DNA from: Ignavibacteriales bacterium
GTDB lineage: Bacteria; Bacteroidota; Ignavibacteria; Ignavibacteriales; Ignavibacteriaceae
Length of the DNA stretch: 17,330 bases
Direction: 5' to 3'
Assembly: GCA_020061995.1 (NCBI GenBank)
Contig: JAGUXE010000010.1
Coordinates: 5,001 to 22,330 of the forward strand
Position 1 is the first letter of the stretch. Every line of letters begins with the position of its first letter. A model generated the notes under the pieces. The model was not told where the DNA came from. It saw nothing but the letters and a program-made list of their open reading frames with translations, and searched no databases. Position numbers and translations under genes: made by a program. Positions 1-7,229 of this stretch are shown piece by piece.

Positions 1-831
1 CAGCATCCTCCGAAAATCCACCTGCATTCTCAATGGCATTTTTCAAATTGCTACTATTTTGGTTATCGGAATGTAACCCGGCGACTTCACCTCTCCAAGG
101 ACAGCAACAGTAAATGCTTTCTTGTTCGTTTCATCAGCTATTATTCTAATCCTATCTCCTCGTTCCAAAGAGACTAAATCATTTATGTTAACATTAATCT
201 TAGTCATTTCATTTCCAATATAGTTGAGTCTGATAATCTCGACAGACTTAACATCATAAGCCTTGTGAACACCATGAGCAAGCTCTAATGCTGTCTGCAA
301 ATTATCCCCATCTACAAACTGGAATTTTCCGGGAAGGTTTACCGCTCCTTCGACAGAGAAAAAACTTCTTTCCATATCAACGGTCGGAAATATTATTACA
401 TCATCATTTTTTAGATATGGATTATTGGAATAATCTCCATTTGTCCTAAACATTAATAAATCTAATTTAACTGTCTCTCCGGAAATTCTTTTTAACTTTA
501 TATCCCTCAATCCGTAATTGATTAATTTAGTTTGAATTTCATTTACCATAATTTCACTTTTCGCAGTTTGAAAAAGTGAAACCTGTGCTTCATTAAAAAT
601 TCTTGTAATAAATTGGTCAACTCTCTCATTCATTTGTGCATTAAATGATCCTGTTGTTATGAAGTTCCCACCAATTGCAACATTAATAGTTGGTGAATTT
701 GAACTTGACAGAGCTTTTAGAAGTTGCATATCAGTTTGAGAAAAATTGAGTTGACAAAATAATGCCACATTAAGCAGGGTAAGCAAAACGGTTTTTATAT
801 TCTTTCCAGTATTTTTCATTTTTATTCTCAT
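1..831 (-). CDS. SLBB-domain polysaccharide export protein, frameshifted and partial
   Basis: Outer-membrane/periplasmic polysaccharide exporter of the Wza-like SLBB class, expected to form part of the channel for capsule or exopolysaccharide. Residues 1-31 form a signal peptide (basic start, hydrophobic 14-27). A degenerate first SLBB-like domain covers about 49-150, ending in a pattern of the type LKNDDVIIFP. A second lies at about 157-232 (VEGAVNLPGKF to ERGDRIRI). A third begins at about 240 (VLGEVKSPGYIPITK). The open frame stops at 43-45, in mid-domain. One base away the sequence continues as LKNAIENAGGFSEDA, the expected SLBB continuation, up to the window edge, so one A seems missing from the run at 57-60. 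The start at 831 is supported by AGAGG six bases upstream. It begins 8 bases after the rfbB stop, so it is cotranscribed. The Cys near the signal peptide lacks a lipobox. Domain call firm; whether the gene is intact is uncertain. Confidence 0.82.
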
Positions 832-839
832 TAGTTCCT

Positions 840-1853
840 CTATTTGGCTGAATATTGAAGTGAATAATATTTTTGATAATCACCCGAAATTATTCTCTCC
901 CACCATTGCTGGTTCTCAAGATACCATTTGATTGTATAATCAATTGCTGTTTCAAAATTAAAAGATGGTTTCCATCCCAGTTCATTCTCAATTTTGGAGG
1001 CATCGATTGCATACCGCCTATCATGTCCCGGACGATCTTTTACATATTGAATTAGAGTTTCAGGCTTTCCAAGAATTTTTAGTATTAATTTAATAATATT
1101 TATGTTTGGCATCTCATTATTTGCACCAATGTTATAAACCTCACCAGATTTACCCTTTTCAAAAACTAAATCAACAGCTTTATTGTGATCGATTACATAA
1201 ATCCAATCTCTCACATTCATCCCATCACCGTAAACTGGCAAACTTTTATTATTGAGAGCATTTATAATCATAAGAGGGATTAATTTTTCCGGGAACTGAT
1301 ATGGTCCATAATTGTTTGAACATCGCGTAACAGAAACCGGCATTCCGTAAGTATGATAAAATGCTAATGCCATCATATCAGCACCGGCTTTGCTTGATGA
1401 GTAAGGACTATTTGGTGATAAGGGAGTTCCTTCAGTAAATAATCCTTCATTTCCCAAACTCCCGTAAACCTCATCTGTTGAAATCTGTAAAAACTTTTTC
1501 ACTTCAAATCTTCTTGCTGTTTCAAGAAGTACATTTGTTCCAATTACATTGGTTCGATAAAATACTTCCGACCCTAATATGCTCCTATCAACATGAGATT
1601 CAGCAGCAAAATTTATTACATACTTGATTTCATATTTCTTAAAAAGATATTCAACTAATTCCGAATTAGTGATATCTCCTTTTACAAAACGATAATTCGG
1701 ATTGTTTTCAGATTCTTTTAAATTTTCGAGATTACCGGCATAAGTCAGTTTATCAAGATTCACAATAAAATAATCATCTCTTTCTTTTAAAATATGATTA
1801 ATATAATTGCTCCCAATGAATCCGGCACCACCGGTTACTAAAATTTTCTTCAT
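840..1853 (-). CDS. rfbB: dTDP-glucose 4,6-dehydratase (RmlB/RfbB)
   Basis: Converts dTDP-glucose to dTDP-4-keto-6-deoxyglucose in the cytoplasm, the entry step to dTDP-L-rhamnose and other deoxysugars used in O-antigen or capsule. The 337-residue length is normal for the family. Visible signatures are the NAD-binding GGAGFIG (8-14), the NFAAESHVDRS segment (81-91), STDEVYG (125-131) carrying the Thr-Asp-Glu catalytic residues, the YSSSK Tyr-x3-Lys pair (Y151/K155), SNNYGPYQFPEKLIP (179-193) and YGDGMNVRDWIYV (208-220). Together these distinguish RmlB from generic UDP-hexose epimerases. It sits 15 bases after the barrel protein gene and 8 before the SLBB exporter, consistent with a polysaccharide operon. 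A possible RmlD partner lies 12 kb away on the other strand (13499-14392); rmlA and rmlC are not in the window. The ATG has only a weak GGA upstream. Confidence 0.96.
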   Translation of the reverse strand: MKKILVTGGAGFIGSNYINHILKERDDYFIVNLDKLTYAGNLENLKESENNPNYRFVKGDITNSELVEYLFKKYEIKYVINFAAESHVDRSILGSEVFYRTNVIGTNVLLETARRFEVKKFLQISTDEVYGSLGNEGLFTEGTPLSPNSPYSSSKAGADMMALAFYHTYGMPVSVTRCSNNYGPYQFPEKLIPLMIINALNNKSLPVYGDGMNVRDWIYVIDHNKAVDLVFEKGKSGEVYNIGANNEMPNINIIKLILKILGKPETLIQYVKDRPGHDRRYAIDASKIENELGWKPSFNFETAIDYTIKWYLENQQWWERIISGDYQKYYSLQYSAK

Positions 1854-1868
1854 AAAAATAATTCCGTG

Positions 1869-2600
1869 TTAATATGCAAAAAAGCCGAAAAATATTCCGG
1901 TTTGAATAAATAGTGCGTCCCCTTTTAATGTTGATGGGGTATTGAATACTTCCTTTTTATTATCAACTTGCCAATCTTCTCCAAAAGTAAAAGCATAACC
2001 GGCACCAATTCTTAATGAAACAAAACGATATACAGGAATATCAACGTTCAGGGTTGGTGCAAATACAAAATGTGTTTTACTTATTTGTCTGCTGAAACTT
2101 GATGCATATTGTGAAGTATCCGAAATTTCATTCCAGATATCATCCCACTGAAAAGTTGATTTATTCCTAAACAACTCGATTTTTGTATCTCCGCCTCCAA
2201 TTATTGCACCTATCGAGACAGCAAAACTACGACTAAACGGAATTGAATATTCCAAAGTCAAACCGCCAAAATTCATTGAGTAAATAACTTCTCTTTCATA
2301 CCCGTCTTTGAAAGCCGTGCTGCTAGTTGAACCTCCAAATCCAATTCCCCCGATACGCAAATTGGGTATGAAACTTAAGTAGACAAATCCCGCTCCACCT
2401 GAAGCAAAGAAACCACTATTACTAAGTGCCGGTGCACCAAACCCACTCAATTTTGAATTAAGTTCATTAAAGTTGGGAATGAACCACGAGGGTGAAAACC
2501 CTCCACCAGCCCCAAATGGTGAATCAAAATATCTCTTTTCTTGCGCTTCAATTTTTTGAGACAATAGGAAAACCAAAATTAAAAATATTGTTCTAAGCAT
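1869..2600 (-). CDS. Outer-membrane beta-barrel protein of unknown function
   Basis: Not assigned to a named family. The 243-residue protein starts with a signal peptide (hydrophobic 4-14, cleavage likely after IEAQ at about 20). A glycine-rich stretch follows (FGAGGGFSPSW; later ASGGAGF, IGGIGFGG). The rest is alternating polar/hydrophobic beta strands such as LTLEYSIPFSRSFAVSIGAIIGGG and FVSLRIGAGYAFTFG. It ends in an aromatic-rich strand (GIFFGFFAY) with a terminal aromatic, as expected for Bam-inserted barrels. An AAGAGGT ribosome site lies about six bases before the ATG. It sits between the transglutaminase-like gene (27 bases) and rfbB (15 bases), so it belongs to the same transcript. 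A small porin-like or surface protein is likely; a role in polysaccharide export would be only inference. Confidence 0.72.
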   Translation of the reverse strand: MLRTIFLILVFLLSQKIEAQEKRYFDSPFGAGGGFSPSWFIPNFNELNSKLSGFGAPALSNSGFFASGGAGFVYLSFIPNLRIGGIGFGGSTSSTAFKDGYEREVIYSMNFGGLTLEYSIPFSRSFAVSIGAIIGGGDTKIELFRNKSTFQWDDIWNEISDTSQYASSFSRQISKTHFVFAPTLNVDIPVYRFVSLRIGAGYAFTFGEDWQVDNKKEVFNTPSTLKGDALFIQTGIFFGFFAY

Positions 2601-2627
2601 GTTTACCTCTTGGAATATTAATATAAC

Positions 2628-4070
2628 TTATTTTTCATTTTCATCTTCTGAGGGATATGTTACTTTCATCTCATAATTCCATTTATCAAAATATAAATTT
2701 CCTCCTCGCCATTCAACTTCGCCACGCTGGAAATCAATAGTTTCACTTCTAGGATAAATCTTTGCCGGGAAAAGAGGTTTTGCATAATCGTCATTGACAA
2801 TATATCTATAAGGATCAATTCCTGAAGCATAAAAATATTTCACCATATCATTACTACTCTCTTGAATTCCGAAATCAGGATCTACTGTAATCCACCCAAA
2901 TTCATCAAAATAAACTTCAGCCCAATCATGTAGATTAATTGAACCCGGATGCAGCATCCAACCACTTTGCCATTTTGCAGGTATTCCATTATATCGACAA
3001 AGGGTAATGAACAACAGAGATTTAATTCCGCAATCCCCATGCATATTTTCTAAACAATAATCCGTGATTGCATTTAATGTTGAATATTCTCGAGCACTTG
3101 CCCATGGAATATTTTCACCTATCCATTCCATTATTAATTTTAACTTTTTATAGTTATTAGTTTCACTACCAATAATGTTTTTAGAAATCTCTTTAATTTT
3201 GTCACTAAAATGAATATGAGGAAGTCTCTCTGAAGTGAATAATTTAAATACTTCAGAATTCTTTGAAATATTATATTCTTTATTATTTTCAAATCGTACA
3301 TACGAACCAAATCCTAAATACTCAAGTTCATAAGAAAAGATAGTTGGTTTATTTGGTTCTGCTACATGTTCAATATAAATGGTACTGTGAGAAAATTCGT
3401 TTTTACTTATTAAATAATCAGCACTATTAACTTCCATCAAATTGATGTTTTGATGTCTAATGTTATTTTGCCTCGGGAAAGGCAACCAACACCTAATCGT
3501 TTCACCTGCGGGTACAACGTCAGGTTTAACTTCGAGCTTATAGTTGATTCTGAATTTTACTGGTTTAAGTAATCGTCTTTTGGTGATTTCGTATTCTTGC
3601 AAAAGTAAAGAGATATGTAGAGACAAGAAATCGGTAAGTTTATTCTCACTGATTCCATCAACTCTCTGTTTAACTTTCTTTGCATCTTTATCTATTCGGA
3701 AAAGATTAGGGATAGCATTCTTGAAATATCGTTTCTCCCCGTTAATCAATTTCACTTCTAGTGCTTTTGATGCTTCCCATGAATCAATCATTTCGACGGT
3801 GAGATGAGGATAATATTTTTTCAATTGATTAAAGATGTAACTCTGGTTTCTTGTGAAATCCTTTTCTATTCGATCCATCAAATCTTTCTTAAAAAAAAGT
3901 TCATTCTTCTCTAATTCTGTAAGATTTGAAAAACCGATTAAAGAATCTATAATCATACTCGCATTATTATGATTCCCGGCATCAATTTCTTTATGTAAGT
4001 CGGTAAATTTCTGTTGACTGTAGAAAGCTGTTTGCATCATTAGAATTGCAATTATTACTATTTTCTTCAT
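2628..4070 (-). CDS. Exported transglutaminase-like (TGc) domain protein
   Basis: A 480-residue protein with a short signal peptide (MKKIVIIAILMMQTAFYSQ). It has an uncharacterised N-terminal region to about 165, a beta-rich segment at about 171-252, and a transglutaminase-core domain at about 290-405. The papain-like triad is visible: Cys347 in GDCGIKS, His381 in LHDWAEVYF and Asp397 in VDPDFG, with the usual motif spacing. Bacterial transglutaminase-like proteins of this kind act as cysteine peptidases or amide hydrolases rather than true crosslinkers, so a periplasmic or surface peptidase/amidase is the best reading. It follows the KdsC-like gene by 13 bases and precedes the barrel gene by 27, within the envelope operon. 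No clear Shine-Dalgarno sequence precedes the ATG. Domain assignment is strong; the substrate is unknown. Confidence 0.85.
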   Translation of the reverse strand: MKKIVIIAILMMQTAFYSQQKFTDLHKEIDAGNHNNASMIIDSLIGFSNLTELEKNELFFKKDLMDRIEKDFTRNQSYIFNQLKKYYPHLTVEMIDSWEASKALEVKLINGEKRYFKNAIPNLFRIDKDAKKVKQRVDGISENKLTDFLSLHISLLLQEYEITKRRLLKPVKFRINYKLEVKPDVVPAGETIRCWLPFPRQNNIRHQNINLMEVNSADYLISKNEFSHSTIYIEHVAEPNKPTIFSYELEYLGFGSYVRFENNKEYNISKNSEVFKLFTSERLPHIHFSDKIKEISKNIIGSETNNYKKLKLIMEWIGENIPWASAREYSTLNAITDYCLENMHGDCGIKSLLFITLCRYNGIPAKWQSGWMLHPGSINLHDWAEVYFDEFGWITVDPDFGIQESSNDMVKYFYASGIDPYRYIVNDDYAKPLFPAKIYPRSETIDFQRGEVEWRGGNLYFDKWNYEMKVTYPSEDENEK

Positions 4071-4083
4071 AACATTTAAATTT

Positions 4084-4611
4084 TCATTCTTGAATTGAAC
4101 ATATCAAATCAGCGACATATCTAAAAACTCCTTCACCCCCTTTTTGAGGAGCTACAATGTGACATTCATTTATCACCTGAGAAGCTGCATCCTTAGGACA
4201 AATACTCAAACCCACAAAATTGAGAACTTCAAGATCATTAACGTCATCACCGATAAAAGCTATATTTTCCTTTGATAAACCTGACTCTTCAATTATTTTT
4301 TTTACCGAATCCAATTTGTTTTCTACTCCGTACAAGATGAAATCAAACTTTAGAACTTCTGCACGTTTCTTAGCTATTGGTGTTTTATCGGCAGAAACAA
4401 TTCCTGACATAATTCCGGAATTTCTCAGAAGAATAACCCCCATACCGTCCTTGGCGTTGAATTTTTTCAACACAAGACCATCTTCAGTATAAAACATCCC
4501 TCCGTCGGTTAAAACACCATCAACATCAGTGAGTAACAATCTTATTTTCTTTAATCGGCTAAAATTCTTTTTGCTAATTATTTCTTTTGACACAATATTT
4601 ACCCAATTCAT
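4084..4611 (-). CDS. kdsC: KdsC-type HAD phosphatase (KDO-8-phosphate phosphatase family)
   Basis: HAD-superfamily C0-type phosphatase, probably 3-deoxy-D-manno-octulosonate 8-phosphate phosphatase, making free KDO for the LPS inner core. The 175-residue size suits this cap-less family. Motif I is LLTDVDGVLTDG with nucleophile Asp29 and acid/base Asp31. Motif II is the Ser in GIVSADK (S73). The motif III Lys lies in AKKRAEV (about 81-83). Motif IV is GDDVND (121-126). The C-terminal GGEGVFRYVADLI matches the KdsC tail that closes the neighbouring active site in the tetramer. Related phosphatases act on sialic or nonulosonic acid phosphates, and the sequence alone does not exclude that. About 25 residues precede motif I, slightly more than usual. 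It is the first gene of the leftward operon; the ATG lacks an obvious ribosome site and lies close to a possible promoter. Confidence 0.85.
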   Translation of the reverse strand: MNWVNIVSKEIISKKNFSRLKKIRLLLTDVDGVLTDGGMFYTEDGLVLKKFNAKDGMGVILLRNSGIMSGIVSADKTPIAKKRAEVLKFDFILYGVENKLDSVKKIIEESGLSKENIAFIGDDVNDLEVLNFVGLSICPKDAASQVINECHIVAPQKGGEGVFRYVADLICSIQE

Positions 4612-4625
4612 TATTTATATTATTA

Positions 4626-4654
4626 AGTATATTATTTTCTGAATTAGTGAACAA
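4626..4654 (-). promoter_or_regulatory. Possible promoter for the leftward kdsC operon
   Basis: On the minus strand TTGTTC (4654-4649) is followed by a 17-base spacer and TATACT (4631-4626). The -10 matches the sigma70 consensus at five of six positions; the -35 shares only TTG. The start would lie only some eight bases before the kdsC ATG, a very short leader, which agrees with the lack of a ribosome-binding site there. Primary-sigma consensus in this phylum may differ, so this is tentative. Confidence 0.25.
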
Positions 4655-4660
4655 TTCAGA
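4638..4660. promoter_or_regulatory. 8-bp inverted repeat, possible operator
   Basis: TCTGAATT (4638-4645) and AATTCAGA (4653-4660) are perfect inverted copies separated by 7 bases. The repeat lies 27 bases upstream of the kdsC start, between the two putative divergent promoters, where a dimeric regulator could affect both directions. There is no U-run, so it is not a terminator. In AT-rich DNA a repeat of this size can occur by chance. Confidence 0.3.
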
Positions 4661-4683
4661 CATTTCAAAAAACAGACTATAAT
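4655..4683 (+). promoter_or_regulatory. Possible promoter for the rightward secreted-protein gene
   Basis: TTCAGA (4655-4660), a 17-base spacer and a perfect TATAAT (4678-4683) are seen on the plus strand. It would give a leader of about 290 bases to the gene at 4984. In such AT-rich DNA a TATAAT is common by chance, so confidence is low. The -35 overlaps the right arm of the inverted repeat at 4638-4660. Confidence 0.22.
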
Positions 4684-4983
4684 AATATGCATTTTTTTGT
4701 TGTTTGAAAAATGAAGTCATCGATTACAGTTATCAATAAATAGTCACACAGTTTACTTCATAAAATTTAAGTTCACAATTCTTAACTGCGAAATAATCTA
4801 CGATGGCATGAATTATTTTCGTGGTCAGATATTCCAAAAGTTCCTGTTTTAAACAAAATTAAATAAATTTTCACTGGAACATATTTTGCAGTTGGTTTCC
4901 ATGAAAAAAAAATTATTCACTCATCAGGTGGTGGTTATTAAACTTATAAAATCACTATCAAATCACAATCTAAAAGATTAATT

Positions 4984-5829
4984 ATGAAAAAATTTACTCT
5001 CATCATGTTTTCCTTAATAATTTTATTAACCATGCAAGTTTCAGCCCAATGGATTAACAAATGGAATTCAGAGCCTATAAGTTATACCACAATAACAGGA
5101 TGGTTCAATTTCGTAAAAACTGAGAATGGTTGGAATCAACGCTTCTATTACCTTGACTCTCTCAAATTTATAGTCTATGCTGATCACTTCTCGCAAAATC
5201 CTCAGTATACTTATAATTTTACTGCGCCAGAAATACTAGCCGGACAACAACTATATTCAATAGCGCATGATGTTACGGGTGATGGTATTACAGAATTTTA
5301 CATCCTCAGTTGGTATGGGAATTCTTCTGAATACCGTCAGGGTTTCAAGATATTAGATATTACAACAAACACCGCCATCTTCGAAAAGAATGCTGCAAAT
5401 GCTTACTACTCTTACCCATCATTTTCTGATGTTGATGGTGATGGAATTATTGAATGTTATTTCATAAAATACCCTTATCCTTTCGACGGGACCTATACTT
5501 ATGAAGTTTATACAACTAACACAACAGGATTAAATAATAATGACCGGCCAATTCGATTTGAATTAAAACAGAATTTTCCTAATCCGTTTAATCCATCAAC
5601 TAAAATTGAATTCTCTCTGGAAAGAGGGGAGAATGTCCGTTTAGAAATTTTTGATATTACAGGAAGAAGTGTTACAACCTTAGTTAATGAGTTTAAGAAC
5701 TCCGGGAATCATTCAGTTATTTGGGACGGTAAAGACTCTCAAAATTTTTCTCAACCAACCGGGGTTTATTTTTATAGGCTTAACATTTCAAATCGTTCAG
5801 AAAACAGGAAAATGATAATTCTTAAATAG
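4984..5829 (+). CDS. Secreted protein with Por/T9SS-type C-terminal sorting domain
   Basis: A 281-residue exported protein with signal peptide MKKFTLIMFSLIILLTMQVSAQ, a central domain of unknown fold and a C-terminal sorting domain (about 192-281). The tail begins with QNFPNPFNPSTKIEF and contains LEIFDITGRSV, then GVYFYRLN, and ends in KMIILK. This is the architecture of type IX secretion (TIGR04183-like) substrates, in the wording typical of Ignavibacteria. The central part has two acidic loop motifs, DVTGDGITE (96-104) and DVDGDGIIE (149-157), resembling FG-GAP/VCBS calcium-binding repeats and spaced about 53 residues apart. It is therefore probably delivered to the cell surface or medium. 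The ribosome site is weak (AAAGA). It lies 114 bases upstream of the PqqD-like gene, so it may or may not share that transcript. The specific role is unknown. Confidence 0.85.
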   Translation: MKKFTLIMFSLIILLTMQVSAQWINKWNSEPISYTTITGWFNFVKTENGWNQRFYYLDSLKFIVYADHFSQNPQYTYNFTAPEILAGQQLYSIAHDVTGDGITEFYILSWYGNSSEYRQGFKILDITTNTAIFEKNAANAYYSYPSFSDVDGDGIIECYFIKYPYPFDGTYTYEVYTTNTTGLNNNDRPIRFELKQNFPNPFNPSTKIEFSLERGENVRLEIFDITGRSVTTLVNEFKNSGNHSVIWDGKDSQNFSQPTGVYFYRLNISNRSENRKMIILK

Positions 5830-5933
5830 TTTAGTTTCAGTGTGCAGCAATATAAATTACTTTCTTAATAATTATTTGACATCCAATTTAAACCATGTTC
5901 ATCGAATCTATGTCGAACAACTACTTTCAATAA

Positions 5934-5939
5934 AAGGAG
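5934..5939 (+). promoter_or_regulatory. Strong ribosome-binding site of the PqqD-like gene
   Basis: AAGGAG four bases before the ATG at 5944. It is one of the two strongest ribosome sites in the window, which fits high expression of the first gene of the cluster. Confidence 0.75.
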
Positions 5940-5943
5940 TGAA

Positions 5944-6198
5944 ATGAATACTTTTAATGTTCCACCAAATGTCGCAGTAAGCGATACAGGATTTGTGTTT
6001 CTCCCGACTACCGGGGAAACATTTACACTAAACGAAATTGGTAAGGAAATTTTTAAGCAGCTTCAACAAGGTAAAAGCTACGATGAAATTGTTGAAATAA
6101 TTTTGTCATTCTATGATATTGATAAAAATTCTTTGGAAAAAGATTTTAATGATTTTGTTATGCAATTAAAAAACTATTCTTTAGTAGTTGAATTATGA
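5944..6198 (+). CDS. PqqD-like RiPP-recognition (RRE) protein
   Basis: Small 84-residue protein matching the PqqD family fold (winged helix), whose members bind leader peptides and present them to modifying enzymes. The pattern is clear: a beta-rich start (VAVSDTGFVFLPTTGETFTLN), the LNEIGKEIFKQL helix (29-40), GKSYDEIVEIIL (43-54), then FYDIDKNSLEKDFNDFVMQLKNYSLV, equivalent to the 'Y-D-h...D-h..Fh..L...gLh' end of PqqD. A strong AAGGAG (5934-5939) precedes the ATG by four bases, so this is probably the first gene of its operon. Its stop overlaps the ATP-grasp start (ATGA, 6195-6198), which implies coupled translation. No pqqA, pqqE or other PQQ genes are nearby, so a PQQ role is unlikely. 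The likely partner is a leader-like sequence elsewhere, possibly the decarboxylase N-terminus. Confidence 0.85.
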   Translation: MNTFNVPPNVAVSDTGFVFLPTTGETFTLNEIGKEIFKQLQQGKSYDEIVEIILSFYDIDKNSLEKDFNDFVMQLKNYSLVVEL

Positions 6199-7229
6199 AC
6201 ATAGCTGTAACCGGTTTAAATGCCACCGACAACCCTGGACCCGGTATTCCGGTAATCAGAAGTATAAAAGCTCATCCTGAATTTAAAGGCAATATTATCG
6301 GGTTAATTTATGACTCGCTTGAGCCGGGAATTTATATGGAAGATATGGCTAATAAATGCTATTTAATTCCATATCCTTCAACCGGTCTCGAAATGTTATT
6401 TGAACGTATTTCTGCAATACATGAAAAAGAGAAAATCGATCTTATTATTCCAACCCTAGATTCAGAGCTTTATGGTTTTGCGAAACTAAAGGATCGGTTT
6501 ACTGAAATTGGTATCAAAACTTTTTTACCTACTATCGGACAACTAAACATTAGAGCAAAGGATAATCTTTTTGACTTTTGCACTTCGCATGAAATAAAAG
6601 TTCCGAAAAATATTCTTCTAACATCATCCAACGACATCTACAATATTCCTAAAGATTTTAAATATCCTGTTGTTGTGAAAGGAATTTTTTATGATGCATA
6701 CATTGCCAATAATTTCGATGAAGTTAAAACTGCTTTTCACAAAATGAGTGCTAAATGGGGTTATCCGATAATTGTACAGGAGTATATAAAAGGAACAGAA
6801 TTCAATGTTGTTGCTCTCGGAGATGGAACTGGAGAAACAGTTGGCGCAGTCCCGATGAAAAAACTTTATATAACTGATAAAGGAAAAGGTTGGGCCGGAA
6901 TTACGATTGATGATCCAAATTTATTAAATCTTTCAAAAAAAATAATTTCCAAAACTAAATGGAAAAGTGGATTAGAACTTGAGTTTATGAAATCAGAAGA
7001 TACAAACGAATATTATCTGCTAGAAATAAATCCCCGTTTCCCCGCTTGGGTTTATCTTGCTCCGAATGCGGGGCAAAACCTTCCATACGCTTTGGTTCAG
7101 TTAGCAATGGGAGAAAATGTAAAACCGTTCGAACAATATACTGTAGGGATAGTATTTGTGCGTGCCGCATGGGACTTGATTACAAACTTAAAAGCTTTTG
7201 AAAAAATTGCAATCCAAGGAGAAATTTAA
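6195..7229 (+). CDS. ATP-grasp ligase (PylC / carbamoyl-phosphate synthase-like)
   Basis: A 344-residue ATP-grasp protein expected to activate a carboxylate as acyl-phosphate and join it to an amine. The N-terminal Rossmann-like domain begins MNIAVTGLNATDNPGPGIPV, resembling PylC and CPSase-like ligases. The ATP-grasp domain follows with KYPVVVKG (156-163; ATP-binding Lys), VQEYIKGTEFNVVAL (194-208), the acidic LELEF (260-264) and the metal-binding LLEINPRFP (275-283). The C-terminal 55 residues complete the lid. It overlaps the PqqD-like stop by four bases, and its own stop overlaps the decarboxylase start (TAATG at 7227-7231). Overlap on both sides argues for a stoichiometric, functionally linked trio. 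PylC joins D-ornithine to lysine; a similar amino-acid or amine ligation is inferred here. Substrates cannot be read from the sequence. Confidence 0.87.
   Translation: MNIAVTGLNATDNPGPGIPVIRSIKAHPEFKGNIIGLIYDSLEPGIYMEDMANKCYLIPYPSTGLEMLFERISAIHEKEKIDLIIPTLDSELYGFAKLKDRFTEIGIKTFLPTIGQLNIRAKDNLFDFCTSHEIKVPKNILLTSSNDIYNIPKDFKYPVVVKGIFYDAYIANNFDEVKTAFHKMSAKWGYPIIVQEYIKGTEFNVVALGDGTGETVGAVPMKKLYITDKGKGWAGITIDDPNLLNLSKKIISKTKWKSGLELEFMKSEDTNEYYLLEINPRFPAWVYLAPNAGQNLPYALVQLAMGENVKPFEQYTVGIVFVRAAWDLITNLKAFEKIAIQGEI

Larger units (their letters stand above)
4612..4983. other. Intergenic region between divergent transcription units
   Basis: 372 bases, very AT-rich, separating the leftward kdsC operon from the rightward secreted-protein gene. 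I see an 8-bp inverted repeat (4638-4660), weak promoter-like elements on both strands near it, and a 26-codon reading frame (4901-4981) directly before the 4984 start. No tRNA or GC-rich terminator hairpin is evident. If rightward transcription starts near 4690, the leader would be almost 300 bases, long enough for a regulatory RNA, but no known riboswitch motif was recognised. Confidence 0.6.

Noticed and set aside
43..60. Programmed -1 frameshift in the SLBB gene
   Set aside because: A -1 slip would restore the protein, but no X-XXY-YYZ heptamer in the right frame and no downstream stem were seen; an indel is simpler.
740..831. Lipoprotein signal in the SLBB exporter
   Set aside because: The Cys after ALF lacks a proper lipobox (Phe at -1), so an ordinary signal peptide is preferred.
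5876..5881. Perfect TTGACA -35 box before the PqqD-like gene
   Set aside because: No acceptable -10 at 16-18 bases; treated as chance, although a promoter somewhere in 5830-5930 is likely.
5944..6198. Naming this gene pqqD and the region a PQQ biosynthesis locus
   Set aside because: No pqqA, B, C, E or F homologue is present; PqqD-like RRE proteins serve many unrelated pathways.
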